This document shows, piece after piece, positions 34,403-46,000 of a stretch of 64,000 nt of DNA. The position numbers and the translations under genes were made by a program. How positions within the stretch are numbered: the stretch's first letter is position 1; every line of letters starts with the position of its first letter. The notes beneath the pieces were generated by a model. That model was given only the letters and a program-made list of their open reading frames with translations. It did not search any database and had not been told where the DNA came from. Origin of the DNA: Diabrotica undecimpunctata (taxonomy: Eukaryota; Arthropoda; Insecta; Coleoptera; Chrysomelidae); the NCBI RefSeq assembly GCF_040954645.1, contig NC_092804.1, positions 39,399,753-39,463,752 of the forward strand, given 5' to 3'.

Positions 34403-36702
34403 GTGTAATTCAAAGTGGCCTAATATTGGATACATTTTTTTCAATCGCTACTTTTTACAAAAAATAATTCTAATTTTGTTTTGTTCTTAGTAATTTATTG
34501 GTGTAACTATTTATTATTCTCTGGTAGGATGGAAAAACTCTAAAAGATAATAATATGTAATAAATAAGCGATAATAAAATGTTAATAAAAAAAACCCAAA
34601 TTCGACAGTTTGGATATTGGATAGGGTATCCGATATTAGAGAAAAGCTTATTTCATGTACGTGTACAATGTAAACAATAAATTTGTTATTTTGGTAATTT
34701 ATTATTCTGAAAGTACAAAAATAATTAATACAAGTTAATAGTAATTATCCATCCATACAAAATTCACAAATGAAATTAATGTTGCCTTCAGCTCCACCAC
34801 AAGCTTCATGACACCATATGTAGCATTTGCAGCAGCGTATCCATTGTTGTCCAGCTTTGTCGGAAGAAAAAAATTCAAGGCAGTAGATGCATTCCACATC
34901 CTCTTCTTCTTGATCAATGTCATCTTCTGAATCAACAAACGGTATTTCTTGCTCAGACTATGATGAATCTGAAGAAACGACTTCTGTTTTCCTTTTGTTT
35001 TTGGATTTAATGTTTTGCTTGGGTTCTTTGCGTAAATTAGTATCAGCGTTGATGTTTTCTGTTATTTTCTTTAACTTTCTGCATGTATTAGATTCAAAGT
35101 TCACCACTTTCTTAACACCGCTTGCATTTTTAGGCGATGGTGCTTCTTCAAGAGCTTTTTAATTCCTGATGGACCAGGTAAAATAGGCAAAGGTTTTAAG
35201 TCAGTTGGTTTTACAAAATTGCTTATTTCATCAATCCTGGTAGTTATTCCACCAGGTTAACCAGAAACGTCCTGTAGAATGATAATGTGCTTGGGCTTCT
35301 CAATAGTATTTGGAGATTTATTTTCGTTGTTACTATTGTCATATTATTACAGGAGTATTTCTTTACCAGTTGTTGATTTGTTGGCAATAATATAAGGTCC
35401 CATAAAGGCTACAGCTAAAGATTGTACCTTATCGGTTGAGAGTGGAGGTAGGCATATTACAATGATACTATTTTCTTGAGCCTTATTAATGACATCCAAG
35501 TTTCTTGTGTGCGAATAGTGACCGTCTAAAATTAAAATGACAGGATCTTCGGCGGATGGCTTAGTATAGTAGATAAAATGGTTCATCCCCTGCGTAAATA
35601 AGTAGGTTTGAATCCACCCAGAAGGATGACATCTTCCAATTGCTCCAGGAGAGGCTCCATCCATCAATTCTGCTTTAAAATTTTTTCTCGGGAAGATCAT
35701 CGTTGGGGAAATGTAATGCCCATTTGCATTCATAGATATGACAACTGTCACAAGTGAACCTCTTTCCGAAGTTGTTAACGCTCCAATTTGTTTTCTTCCT
35801 TTTAAGCCTATAACTTTAGTATGCTTGTGTTAGCCAGCTGTTAATATTTTCTTTAGTATATCCTTTGATTCTAGTAGTAGATACACCTTGTGGCATTCGA
35901 AAAGAAATAGTCTTCTTACGCTTTAAAAAATTCCTTAGCCCTGCAGTAGCCTTCTAGTTAGAAAATGGATGTGGCAAACTGTTGGCCAAAGCCAACTGAA
36001 AGGCTAAACGGCGAATGTCTGTTGAGCTTAAAACATAAAACCTTCTTTCAAATTCCAAGCAGTATTCAAGCAACCCTTTTTTGATTTTTCGAGGTATTCC
36101 ATTAGATTTTCTTTTTTACAATAATATTCTAATGTAGCTTTTGGCACGTCGTATGTTTTCGGTGCTTTTAAATATCCCATCTCCTTATTACGTAGGGCCG
36201 AAATTGCAGAGGCCATATTTGCTTTAATTCATTGCTTTCTTTTTTTAGAGGACATTCTGTAACAAAAACATTTTTCAGTATAGATACATAAAAAATGTTC
36301 CTTATATTGGATATCCAATATTGAGAATACTTCTGTGTCCAATATTAGGCACATTTCTAAATTACAGGTTAGAATTTTTATAAGATAAACAGACAAAGAT
36401 TTCATGACTAAAACTACATAAATATGTCAACTTTAACATTCATTACAGTACCGATTAAAAATATTTAAATTTCTTACCTTTTTTGAAATATTTTTAGCAC
36501 TAAAACGAGGTGAAGTCAAAAAATGTAGGGATATGCGTTTCAATAAATTTGCAAGTATGCTAAGTTGGTCGATCTTTAGATTTTACAGCGAGCTTTACGT
36601 TAAGTTTTGAATAGATGGCACCTATTATTCCATTTGCTTTTGAAATAATTAGCTATCCAATATTATGCGCTATCCTAATATTAGGGGACTTTCCTCTATA
36701 AT
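34403..36702 (-). mobile_element. Pogo-like DNA transposon
   Basis: The left end TAATTCAAAGTGGCCTAATATTGGATA and the right end, whose complement contains GGAAAGTCCCCTAATATTAGGATA, are imperfect inverted repeats beside TA dinucleotides. The word TCCAATATTAGG and close variants recurs subterminally at about 34425, 34612-34640, 36305-36350 and 36655-36685, like transposase-binding sites. The right end stops about 40 bases before the exon 8 acceptor. Confidence 0.7.
34745..36216 (-). pseudogene. Pogo-like transposase with C-terminal PHD-type zinc finger
   Basis: Starts at the ATG at 36216 with a psq-type helix-turn-helix (SALRNKEMGYLKAPKTYDVP). The catalytic DDE_1 domain (35751-35347) contains HPSGWIQTYLFTQGMNHFIY and VILILDGHYSHTRNLDVINK with the second Asp intact, while the third-Asp motif reads LQSLAVAFMGPY, an Ala where relatives have Asp. 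The C-terminus (35000-34745) in another frame is a Cys/His finger: CIYC, then WIRCCKCYIWCHEAC and FICEFC, ending at TAA 34747-34745. Frameshifts and the lost Asp make it inactive. Confidence 0.85.
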
Positions 36703-36741
36703 TTTTGATAGTAATGTAAATTTACTATATCTTTTTTGCAG

Positions 36742-37107
36742 GAATATTGCTAGTGAAAGACGCACTAGTCCGAACAAAGTCACAAAACGCGATCAAACCG
36801 ACAGTCGAAAAACATCGCCGATAAATCCAAAAAGTCGTACTCCGACATTCGGCACGGTCAGCGGTTCTTCATCCGGTAGTGACGCGTGGATAACAGCTTC
36901 AACTTCGTTTAGAAATAGTGTTAAAAGCTCCGGAACTTCATTACCGCGAGACGAAACGTCTGACGACGGTACTAAAGTGCGCGAAACTATCGTTACTCGT
37001 CCAGGTAGTGCGCCGTCTGACGAGAGAGACAATAATACGCTCGAGATGCAGCAGAGGTCAATGTCTTTACCAAAATCGTTTTTATCAGCGAGTTATCAAC
37101 CATCTGG
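36742..37107 (+). CDS. Host gene, internal exon 8 of 8 in view
   Basis: The acceptor CTTTTTTGCAG is followed by one base completing an Arg codon; it ends at the donor GGGTAAGT leaving two bases, so another exon must follow, not found in the window. About 122 residues, disordered and Ser/Thr-rich: NIASERRTSPNKVTKRDQTD, SRTPTFGTVSGSSSGSDAWI, SGTSLPRDETSDDGTKVRET, RPGSAPSDERDNNTLEMQQR and SMSLPKSFLSASYQPSG. R-x-x-S and SP motifs are frequent. The exon lies between two transposons, 39 bases after one and 54 before the other. Confidence 0.85.
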
Positions 37108-37397
37108 GTAAGTCTCAATCTTTTGTAAAGAATTTTATACAGTATGGATGATGCATTAACCCAGGGCTTCCCAAACTTATTCGTACTGTGACGCCCTTGG
37201 AACTTTGCTATTTTTTTGCGACGCCCCCTCAACCCAACCCCCAATAATACTTACCAATTTTAGTACTAGCCTAGTAAAAGGTTATAGTTATAACAAAAAC
37301 ACTATTTGAACATTTATATTTTTTATTAAAAGTTAAAAACGAAATCAAAAGATAGTCACAAAAATGAAGAGAGATATTTATTTATGTAACTGGCTGG

Positions 37398-39140
37398 TTA
37401 ACTGGCTTGCTTTTTTGAGCACAGCTTATGAAATCGGGGCTCCAGTTTGGAAATTGCCACTCTCATTTCTTTTTCTAAGTTTATGTTTGACCTGTACTTG
37501 TTTTTAATTACTGCAACTGCAGAAAAGTCTGTTTCGCACAAGTACGAAGTCGCAAATGGTAATAAAACCTTTAATGCGACCATGCTGATGGCATAATATT
37601 CATGAGAAAGTGAGCTCCAAAATTTAAACAGTTTGTCCTTGTCGTATTAAAGCTTTAGGCTGGAATCACAGGACAATTCTGTTAGTTGTTCTTCTTCCTC
37701 TGTTGATAGTGTCGATGGCGTAAATGACAGGGAAGGGTTTATGACCCAGCCATATTGCTCCATATCTTTGGGAAAATATTTCACAAAGTGTTCGCTCAAT
37801 GGTAACATGTGTTATGTAAACATATTTTTTAAAGAGGGATCAAGGATTTCTATCGATTTTTTTTGTAGAATACCTTGTAAAGCAGGGAAGCAGTCAATTT
37901 CTTGAACTTCTAATTTTGTCTTCCATACGAGCAACTTCTTTTGAAAACCAGTAATTTTATCTGCCAATTGCAGGATATGAGTATTGTTTCCCTACATAGA
38001 CTGATTAAGATCATTTAATTTGTTAAATATGTCTGCCACAGAGGTATGCTAATTTTATTATAAACTCTGAATTAATAAAGTTTTGCGCATCAGTTGCAAT
38101 TATAAATTAAAGAGGTGTGCTCGGCCCCCATTTCTTCACAAAGTTTATGGAAAATTTTTGATTTCACGGGTCGTGTTTTAATGTTGTTCACCACTTTAAT
38201 AATGCTATCCATCACAACACTTAATTCAGGTGTAACGTACTTTTCTGCCGTCTATGTATGACACAATATATGTCCATTTTACACTTGGAGTCTTGGTTTT
38301 GATAAGAGCTTGTAGTCCTCGATACTGTCCAGACATCGCTCGGGCACCATCGGTACATACGCCTACACAGTTATCTAGTTAATATTATTTTCACTCGTAT
38401 ATGAGTTTAAAATCTCGAAGAAATCAGTAACTTTACAACTTTCACATATTCTTCTGCAAAATAACATATATGTATTTGTTTATTGTATGTACCGTACATA
38501 ACATATCAATTGAGCACCATCATTACTATCAGTCGCCTCGTCCAGTTGAATGGCAAATAAACCTGAAAGTTTCCCCACAATTCGCTCATTAATATCTTCT
38601 ACCATGTGGTACGGATGTACATCAAATGAACTTTTCAGAGCAGCCGTCTCAAAAGTTCGAATAGCTATGATGATTGCCGACCTCCGCCGCGGAGATGGCA
38701 CTTGAAGAAGAAGAATCTTCTACCATGTCGTGAATACGGGACGAACCGTATTGTTTGAAAGAGGTACATTTTTTATTTCTTTGGCTACCGATTCTCCAAT
38801 TATCTCTGTTACCATGTCAACCGCTGCAGGTAAGATCAGTTCGATCCGATTAGATTCAGCGATCGTATGTGGTTTTTTCAGTTTTTTACATTTGGCAACA
38901 TGGTAAGCTACCATGTAAGAGGCGAGCAATGCTTTGGTAGGAATTGATGCTCTTGAAACCAAAGCCGTGGTCTGATGTGTTAGCTCTCGCAATTTTCTTA
39001 CAAAAAAGTCTCTTGGCTTACCTTGCAAATGCCTGTGAGTTGATTCCAAATGCCATTTTAGTTTATTAGGAAGCATACTTTCAGCCGCCAACACTTTGTG
39101 ACAAACAACACATTGTGGGAGGGGAGCCGACCGGCGAAAC
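37398..39140 (-). pseudogene. hAT (ZBED5/FAM200-like) transposase
   Basis: BED-type finger at the start (CVVCHKVLAAESMLPNKLKW, then HLESTHRHL). Next come RDFFVRKLRELTHQTTALVS, TKALLASYMVAYHVAKCKK, LPAAVDMVTEIIGESVAKEI and a catalytic-region block with GLFAIQLDEATDSNDGAQLI, followed by DGARAMSGQYRGLQALIKTK. The dimerisation end is LLPFATSYLCETDFSAVAVI with EMRVAISKLEPRFHKLCSKK before the stop at 37398. Several frameshifts and the LINE at 38.6 kb break it. Confidence 0.88.
38608..38714 (+). mobile_element. 107-bp severely truncated LINE inside the hAT
   Basis: Encodes only the last about 30 codons of a LINE reverse transcriptase (GCTSNELFRAAVSKVRIAMM, then IADLRRGDGT and stop) plus a GAAGAAGAAGA tail. 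The target duplication ATCTTCTACCATGT occurs at 38594-38607 and 38715-38728. It splits the hAT frame between LPLSNNTV and the catalytic block. Confidence 0.88.
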
Positions 39141-39827
39141 AGAATGCGATCGGCGCTCTCTCGACTCCAGTGTTGCCAATTTCCAGATAATTATCCGATT
39201 TTCGGATAATTTCGTGGACCATCGTATAATTTTCGAATTGAACAATTTTTTGAATAATTTCGGATCATTCAAATGTCTATCGACTTGATGTTATATTTTT
39301 TATTTGATTTATTTATTAATACATATATTTTATAATCATTTAAAATTAAATAAATAAATTTTCTGTATTAAAAGTAAGCGCTGACACGCGACGCCCTTGG
39401 GACAACGCAGCGACGCCCCAGGGCGTCGCGAAGCACAGTTTGGTAAGCCCTGCATTAACCAATAAGTATTTGTACATATTCTATACGATATGAAAAATAG
39501 AAATCCTATGCCATGTAAACGTTTATTAGACTTAACTTAGTGATAATAAATTTAAGATTTCTATAGCTTTATTAACTAACTACAAGGAACTGCTACGCAA
39601 GTTAAATATTCCCTGGTTTTACTATTAATACAAAAATTACTGCTCTCTCTATTTATGTAGCTATACTTTTTTTACTCAAGGCACAATAGTTACGTTCTAA
39701 AAACATCGAAAACGTCAAAACATCAACGCTATACATTTTTTACAGGTACTTCTAACGTAATTATTTTTATAGCATGTTATACTTCTAATACAGGTAAATG
39801 ATTTATTATTATTTCAATCCCTAATAG

Positions 39828-40010
39828 TCCAAGATCCCAAAGGGATCAGACATAACTTATTTTCACACAGATGAAACCTTACAGTCTGAGTAGCGTCTCG
39901 TGTGCTTTGAATACCTGCGTATTTATGAAACTTGCTGAGTGACACCTGGGCAGGTACCAGGTGAGAAAGGTAACTAAAAATAAGAGCTATTTAACTGATT
40001 CTTATACATA
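39828..40010 (+). repeat. Left arm of an outer foldback element
   Basis: Inverted copy of 49062-49263; landmarks TCAGACATAACTTATTTTCA, GAGTAGCGTCTCGTGTGCTT and CACCTGGGCAGGTACCAGGT occur in both arms. The two arms once formed a roughly 390-bp palindromic element, now separated by 9 kb. Confidence 0.85.
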
Positions 40011-40011
40011 G

Positions 40012-40480
40012 TTTGTAAAATATTATTTTGAAAATACTGTAATGAGTGTCAGACACTTGTCATGGACCAGAACTTTTGTCAGACGCTTTAAAGCTCCACT
40101 AAAATTAAATGAACTTTACTTACTTTTACATGTCTGATTTTTAAATATGTTATTAATGGAACTATAATAAAGTTATATTTAATCAGTCAGACAAATTAAA
40201 ATGACCAAACATCCCTCAAACACAAAAATTAGTTAACCAGAAGTATGAGCGCGAGAGTGCTGTGCGCATGAGCCTCAGAGTAAAAAATTCAGATACATTA
40301 AGAATACTTACTGTTTGCGATCCGATTAAATATTTTTGCATCTCTATTTAAAAATCAAACATGTAAAAGTAAGTTAAGTTCATTTAATTTTAGTGGAGCT
40401 TTAAAGCGTCTGACAAAAGTTCTGGTCCATGACAAGTGTCTGACACTTATTACAGTATTTTCAAAATAATATTCTACAAA
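40012..40480. mobile_element. Inner foldback element, about 470 bp
   Basis: The arms of about 135 bp are close inverted repeats: TTTTGAAAATACTGTAATGA, TGTCATGGACCAGAACTTTT and TTTAAAGCTCCACTAAAATT at the left recur complemented at 40340-40480. The central 200 bases are unique. It lies in the outer foldback and directly beside the provirus. Confidence 0.85.
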
Positions 40481-40484
40481 ATAT

Positions 40485-40996
40485 TGTTATGGAATACTAT
40501 GCGTTTATTTCTTCTCCGGACTAACTCTTTGTTTTGGAATTAAACAGAATATATTGACATGTATAAATTTATTATATTAGAGGATGAAAATTACACACTG
40601 CTTGTTATTTCTTAAAACTATGAATATATAAGTTCTGTTATCTACAATTATTTAACGATGTTTCTGGATGGATTTGAGTACAAGAGATTGGACTCAAATA
40701 TTAATATTAAAATAGCAAATACGGATAGCTTATCGAACAAAGAAATAAGAGAAATAAATTATTATTATTCCATAGATACGAAGTATTAGGTGAATAAACT
40801 AGCGAAACTTATTTATTCTAAATAGGAAAATATTTATGAAGAGTATTGATTCTGATTTCTAACAGCAAATAATTATTAGTGATTATACATGAGAACTTTT
40901 CATAATTGTAAATAACATATACCAGGTGACTAAAAACTATATAGAAATACATAGATACTTTAATTATCTTACATGTGAGTAGGTAGGTACATTACA
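40485..40996 (-). repeat. 3' LTR of the provirus
   Basis: Minus-strand ends TGTAATGTACC and CCATAACA. 512 bp, apparently identical to 48546-49057. Confidence 0.95.
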
Positions 40997-41005
40997 CCTC
41001 CTTTT
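40997..41005 (-). promoter_or_regulatory. Polypurine tract
   Basis: Minus strand AAAAGGAGG directly abuts the 3' LTR TGTAATG, the expected plus-strand DNA primer position. Confidence 0.85.
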
Positions 41006-41089
41006 GTAAGAATGAAAATAATTGTAAAATGAATTTTCATTTAAATGGTATAAAACATTTGTATACATTATTATTTTATTTTAACACAT

Positions 41090-43046
41090 TTAAATAGTTT
41101 CTTTTAGTCTCGATAGTCTTTCACTTCGTCTTATCGGTGTAGTCTCTGTGAAACTAGTCTCTTCACACTTTTTGGATTCACTATAATTATTGTCTTTATT
41201 ATGTTTACAATCTATACTTAAATCTGTCTCATGTACATGTTTTCGTTTACTTTGACATATATTTAGTGTTAAACAATTTGTAATTTGTTGACAACTATGT
41301 GACGGATTTCTACGAAATCGTCGGTAAAAATATTTAATTATCCTGTATAAAATATAAAGTAACATACATTTTATCAAAAATAAGATTGCATAAGTGAAAT
41401 AAGAACTATTTTTTATTGTGTCTGAAAAATTAATATTTGTTTCTGAGGTCATTTTCTCTAAATTATCTAGTTTATGGCTTGCTAAATTTAATGCATCTCG
41501 ATCGAGATTATTTAATTGTAAGGGAACAAGGTGTAATTTGGATTCATTATTTATCTTAATATCATCACAACAGACTTCTGGAAGGGATAAATCTGGAATG
41601 ATAGACTGAAAATTACTTTCTTTTGGATTTGAGACAGATATCAAAATAGTTGATCCGGTGTAAGTTTTGCAATTATTCGAAGTAGAAAAAATACCTGTGT
41701 TTGAAAGAACAATAGATATTGGCGTACTAGTCTGACAGCTTAAAGTTAAATCTGTTGGTTTGGGTAAAACATATATCCAAGAATTTGGTTTGTTTAATTT
41801 ATGCCAAATTTCATATTCTGTTTGAATTATACGAGTATCGCAACTAGATGGTATGTTTGTTATTGAAGTTAACAATTCAGTTTCACAAATTGGATTAGTG
41901 TGTGTAAATCGGAAAGTATCAGGATTTTTGCAAATAAGTTTTTCTTCATCTAATGAATAACAGTCTTCTAATGTATCAATAGTAACATAAATGTTTCTAT
42001 TTTCTGAAAGAACAAGATATTTGACAGATGGAAGAATAAAGGTAAGTCTCTTTAATGTTGGATGAATTATAGGAAGAGATATTAGTTTAAAAAGAGAATA
42101 AGGAGTATTACTAACCAAAGGTATACTAACCGTAATTAAAATCTTGTTATCAAAATATATATATTTAAGTAAAATGATATCGAAATATTTATGAGCATAA
42201 TCGATAGTCAATGGAAATGGATAAGTCGATGTACTAGGTAAATGCGTTACCGTTTTAGATAATTCTTGAATTAGTTGCTCAGGTGTTATAACAGAAGGAT
42301 GAAGGTTATTATTTCTTGCAAATAGAATAACGTTTATTAAAGTAGAATATTCTTGTTGTAATTCTGTTATAAAGAAAGTTAGTAAGGTAAAATGTTCTTC
42401 AATTTTTTGTTTTAAATCTAAATTAAAATATTTATTATTCATTTTATCTGTGTAATTGGTAATTGATTCAAAATTTTTATCAAAAATCACTTTGTTTCGG
42501 TCTAGATTTGTAATAGAGTTATTAAAATTTGCAATCGTGGCTTTTACTACATGAATTTGTTGTTTTAGTAAATCAAGAAGATGATTTTCGTTACTTTCAG
42601 CTTTGTTAATAGCATTATTGAAATTTTCAGCATCATCACTGTCTAAGGTACCGAATAAGGTCCTGAAAACAGATCCAATTGCATTAAATAGAGCGCGTTT
42701 TGGTCTAAAATGTTCATGCAGAATTATGTTTTTTAAAGTTTGTTCATCTTGAAAGAGTCTAGGTATGATTTGTCCTAAGAGTTTTAGTGAAGTATCGCAT
42801 AATCGTAATTCAATAAGAACTGGTTTGTTTTGACACAGTCTTAATGTTTTTTGATAGGTGAGATCTACAAAATTTAATTTGTCTGTAAAAGGTTGTAAAG
42901 GAATATGACTTAATATGTTCCAATGAGTTTCAATAAATTGAACATTTTTTATGTGTTCGTAATAGATTCCAGGTGATTTGTTGATAGGAGTATTGGTATA
43001 TTTCTTGTGAATTTGTTCACTATTTGTCAGCCATATTATTGCATAC
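41090..43046 (-). CDS. env: Provirus env, baculovirus-F-like envelope protein
   Basis: One open frame of about 650 codons. It carries a basic RPKR cleavage site (42706-42695) followed at once by a hydrophobic fusion-peptide-like start (ALFNAIGS). Cysteine-bearing ectodomain blocks, a membrane anchor near SYFTYAILFLIKCMLLYILY and a basic cytoplasmic tail complete it. This order matches the F-type fusion proteins of insect errantiviruses. The frame has no ATG before the cleavage site: it enters from inside the end of pol. A strong acceptor (TTTTGTTTCAG, exon from 43046) sits there, so env is probably expressed from a spliced mRNA that supplies the start codon upstream; the donor was not identified. 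No break was seen. Confidence 0.87.
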
Positions 43047-46000
43047 CTGAAACAAAAGCATGTTTCAATCTATTCATGTGAACTTTTATTGGTTTTTTAT
43101 TTACTAAAATTGTGCAATTGACAGGAGAATTTATCTCTAGAATTTTATAAGGTCCATTATAATTTTGTGTAAGTTTTTTGGTTTGACCCTTCTTTGTTTG
43201 CTCATTTTGGAGATATACTAATTGTCCTTCTAAGAAAACGGTGTCATTAATCTTTTGGTCATAATATTTTTTACTGACTACTTTAGATTCTAATAGATTC
43301 GTTTTTGCTAACTCATGAGATTTTCTAAGCTTAAGTGTTAAATTATCTAAATAATCTTCATATGTATATTTGAGTTCTACTGGTCGTATTATACTGCTAG
43401 GTAGATTAGGTGTATATCCAAATATTAGTTCATATGGTGTGAATTTGGTTGAAGTATGATTAGTTGTATTATATGAAAACATAGCAAAATCTAGCCATTC
43501 GTCCCAATCGGATTGATCAGCTTTAATATAATGTTTAAGGTAGTCTGCTAAAGTAGCGTGACTCCTTTCTAATGCAGCATTTGATTCTGGATGATAAGCA
43601 GTACAATTTATATGTCTGATTTTAAAAAGCTTGGCGATTTGAGAAAATAATTTGGAAGTAAAATCTCGGCCTTGATCAGTAACTATTATATCGGGTTTTC
43701 CAAACTTGCAAATAAATCCACGAACCAGATTTTCAGCGATAGTCTTGGTTTCATGATTCGGAATTGCATAAGCTTGAGAAAATTTTGTTAAGTCATCTTG
43801 TAATGTTAATATGAACTTATTACCTGACTCGGTTAAAGGTAAAGGACCTACTATATCTAAAAATATTTTTTCTAATGGATTTGAGCTTGTTGTTGTTATC
43901 TCCATGGGCTTTACGAATTTTTTTCTAACGAGTTTATTTTTCTGACAAGATTCACAGGTTTTTATAAAGTTTTTAATATCATTTTTCATATTATTCCATT
44001 TGAAATGTTTTTTTATACGATTGTATGTCCGATGAAAACCAGAGTGTCCAGCCGTAGGACTAGTGTGATTCTCTTGTAATATTGTAGTTATTTCCTCAGG
44101 TTCAGGATTTGTTAGTATATCATGATAAATGATAATAGATATATCAGTTTTTCTAAAAATAAATCTAATCATAGATCTAATTTTTCCCCAACTTAATTTA
44201 TCGTAGCTAAAAGTTATTCTGGGTAGGCAAATTTTTAATATTTTATCGTTTAATAACCAGTCTCTTAATTTTATTAGGGAATTAAATATATCTTCATAAG
44301 AGGTATTGTCCCAATAATTATTTTTTATAAATATGTAATAAAAGTTTTTATTTTGATCAGAAATATATATAATGTCATTTAGTCTTGGATTTTTGGCTTT
44401 CAATTTTTCTATATGACTGAATTGTTTATTTATTTGTTTCTGAACGATCTCATTAAAATTTAAATCTACGGAAACAAACAATGCTAAATTTTGTGAAAAT
44501 GATGTAATCTTTTCATTTGTTTCTTTTATATTATCATTTGTTATTAATATAGTTTCGGATTTAGATAAGAACTGTGAATAAGTGTCATTATTTTCTTTAC
44601 TCATTTTGTTTATTTGTAAGGTGATTGTTGCCGGGTTTTTGTTTTCTTCGCAAATATTTGTTTCAGATATGGTTAAAGGAGGACGACTTAAACAATCAGC
44701 ATTTTGATTTAATTTACCTGGTTTATAAATAATTTCATAACTATATTCTTCTAATGCTAATCTCCACCTAACGAGTCTTGATCCGGGATCTTTTACATTA
44801 AATAGCCATGTGAGTGGTTTATGATCCGTATAAATGAAAAATTTATTTCCGTACAAATATGGTCTAAAGTGTTTAACACTCCATACAATTGCAAGTAATT
44901 CTTTTTCTGTTGTGCTATAGTTTGATTCCGCTTTGTTCAAGGTACGACTAGCATAAGCAATAGGTAAATCATCTGGTACTTTACCTTGAGAAAGTATGGA
45001 CCCTATTGCATAATTACTAGCATCCGTTGTTAAGACAAAGGGTTTGGTAAAATCTGGATACTGAAGTATTGGTTCTGAACAAAGTATTGATTTCAGGTTC
45101 TCAAATGACTGTTGTTGAATGCTTGTCCAATTAAATTCAACATTTTTCCTCAGCAGTTTTGTTAAAGGTTGTGTTAAAGCACTGAAATTTTTTATAAAGC
45201 GTCTATAATAACCAGTGAGACCCAAAAAGCTCTTAATATCTTTTTGTGTTCTGGGTATAGGAAAATCTGTAACAGCACATACCTTTTTTTCGTCCGGTTT
45301 GACACCAAATTCAGTTATTAAATGTCCTAAATACATTACTTCGCGACGAAAAAATTCGCACTTATCTGGTTGTATTTTTAAGTTGAATGTAGACAATTTT
45401 TCGAATACTTCTTTTAATCTTTTATTATGATTTTCTAATGTATCGGCATGAATGACTATATCGTCGAGATAGACAAAACATCTGTAATTTTGTATTCCTG
45501 AGAGGACAGTATTCATTAGCCTTTGAAAAATACTGGGAGCATTTTTTAATCCAAATGGCATTCGTGAATATTGATAATGTCCAGACGGAGTTGAGAAAGC
45601 AGTCTTTGGAGAATCCTCAGGATCCATTTTGATCTGGTGAAATCCTGATGTTAAATCTATTGTTGAAAAATATTTTGAATGACCCAATTGGTCTAATATA
45701 TCGACTATATTCGGAAGTGGGAATGAATCTCCTATAGTAATATCATTTAGTCGTCGATAGTCTATAACAATTCGCCATTTCTTCTTTGCTGAAGCATCGG
45801 CCTTTTTTGGCACAACCCAAAGGGGCGAATTCCATGGCGAAGTTGATTCTTCGATAATACCTTGATCTAGCATACCTTTTATTTGAGTTTCGACTTCATG
45901 TTTGTGTACTTCAGGATACCTGTATGATTTAGTGCTAATAGGTACATTAGAATTTAAAGGAATTTTGCAAGTTATGGCATTTGTACTGGTAAGTTGATCT

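Larger units (their letters stand above)
37162..39452 (-). mobile_element. hAT element with perfect 8-bp target duplication
   Basis: The ends CAGGGCTTCCCAAACT and AGTTTGGTAAGCCCTG are inverted repeats; CATTAACC flanks both sides exactly (37154-37161, 39453-39460). Subterminal GACGCCC repeats add to the ends. The length of 2291 bp includes a later 107-bp LINE insertion plus its duplicated target. Confidence 0.92.
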
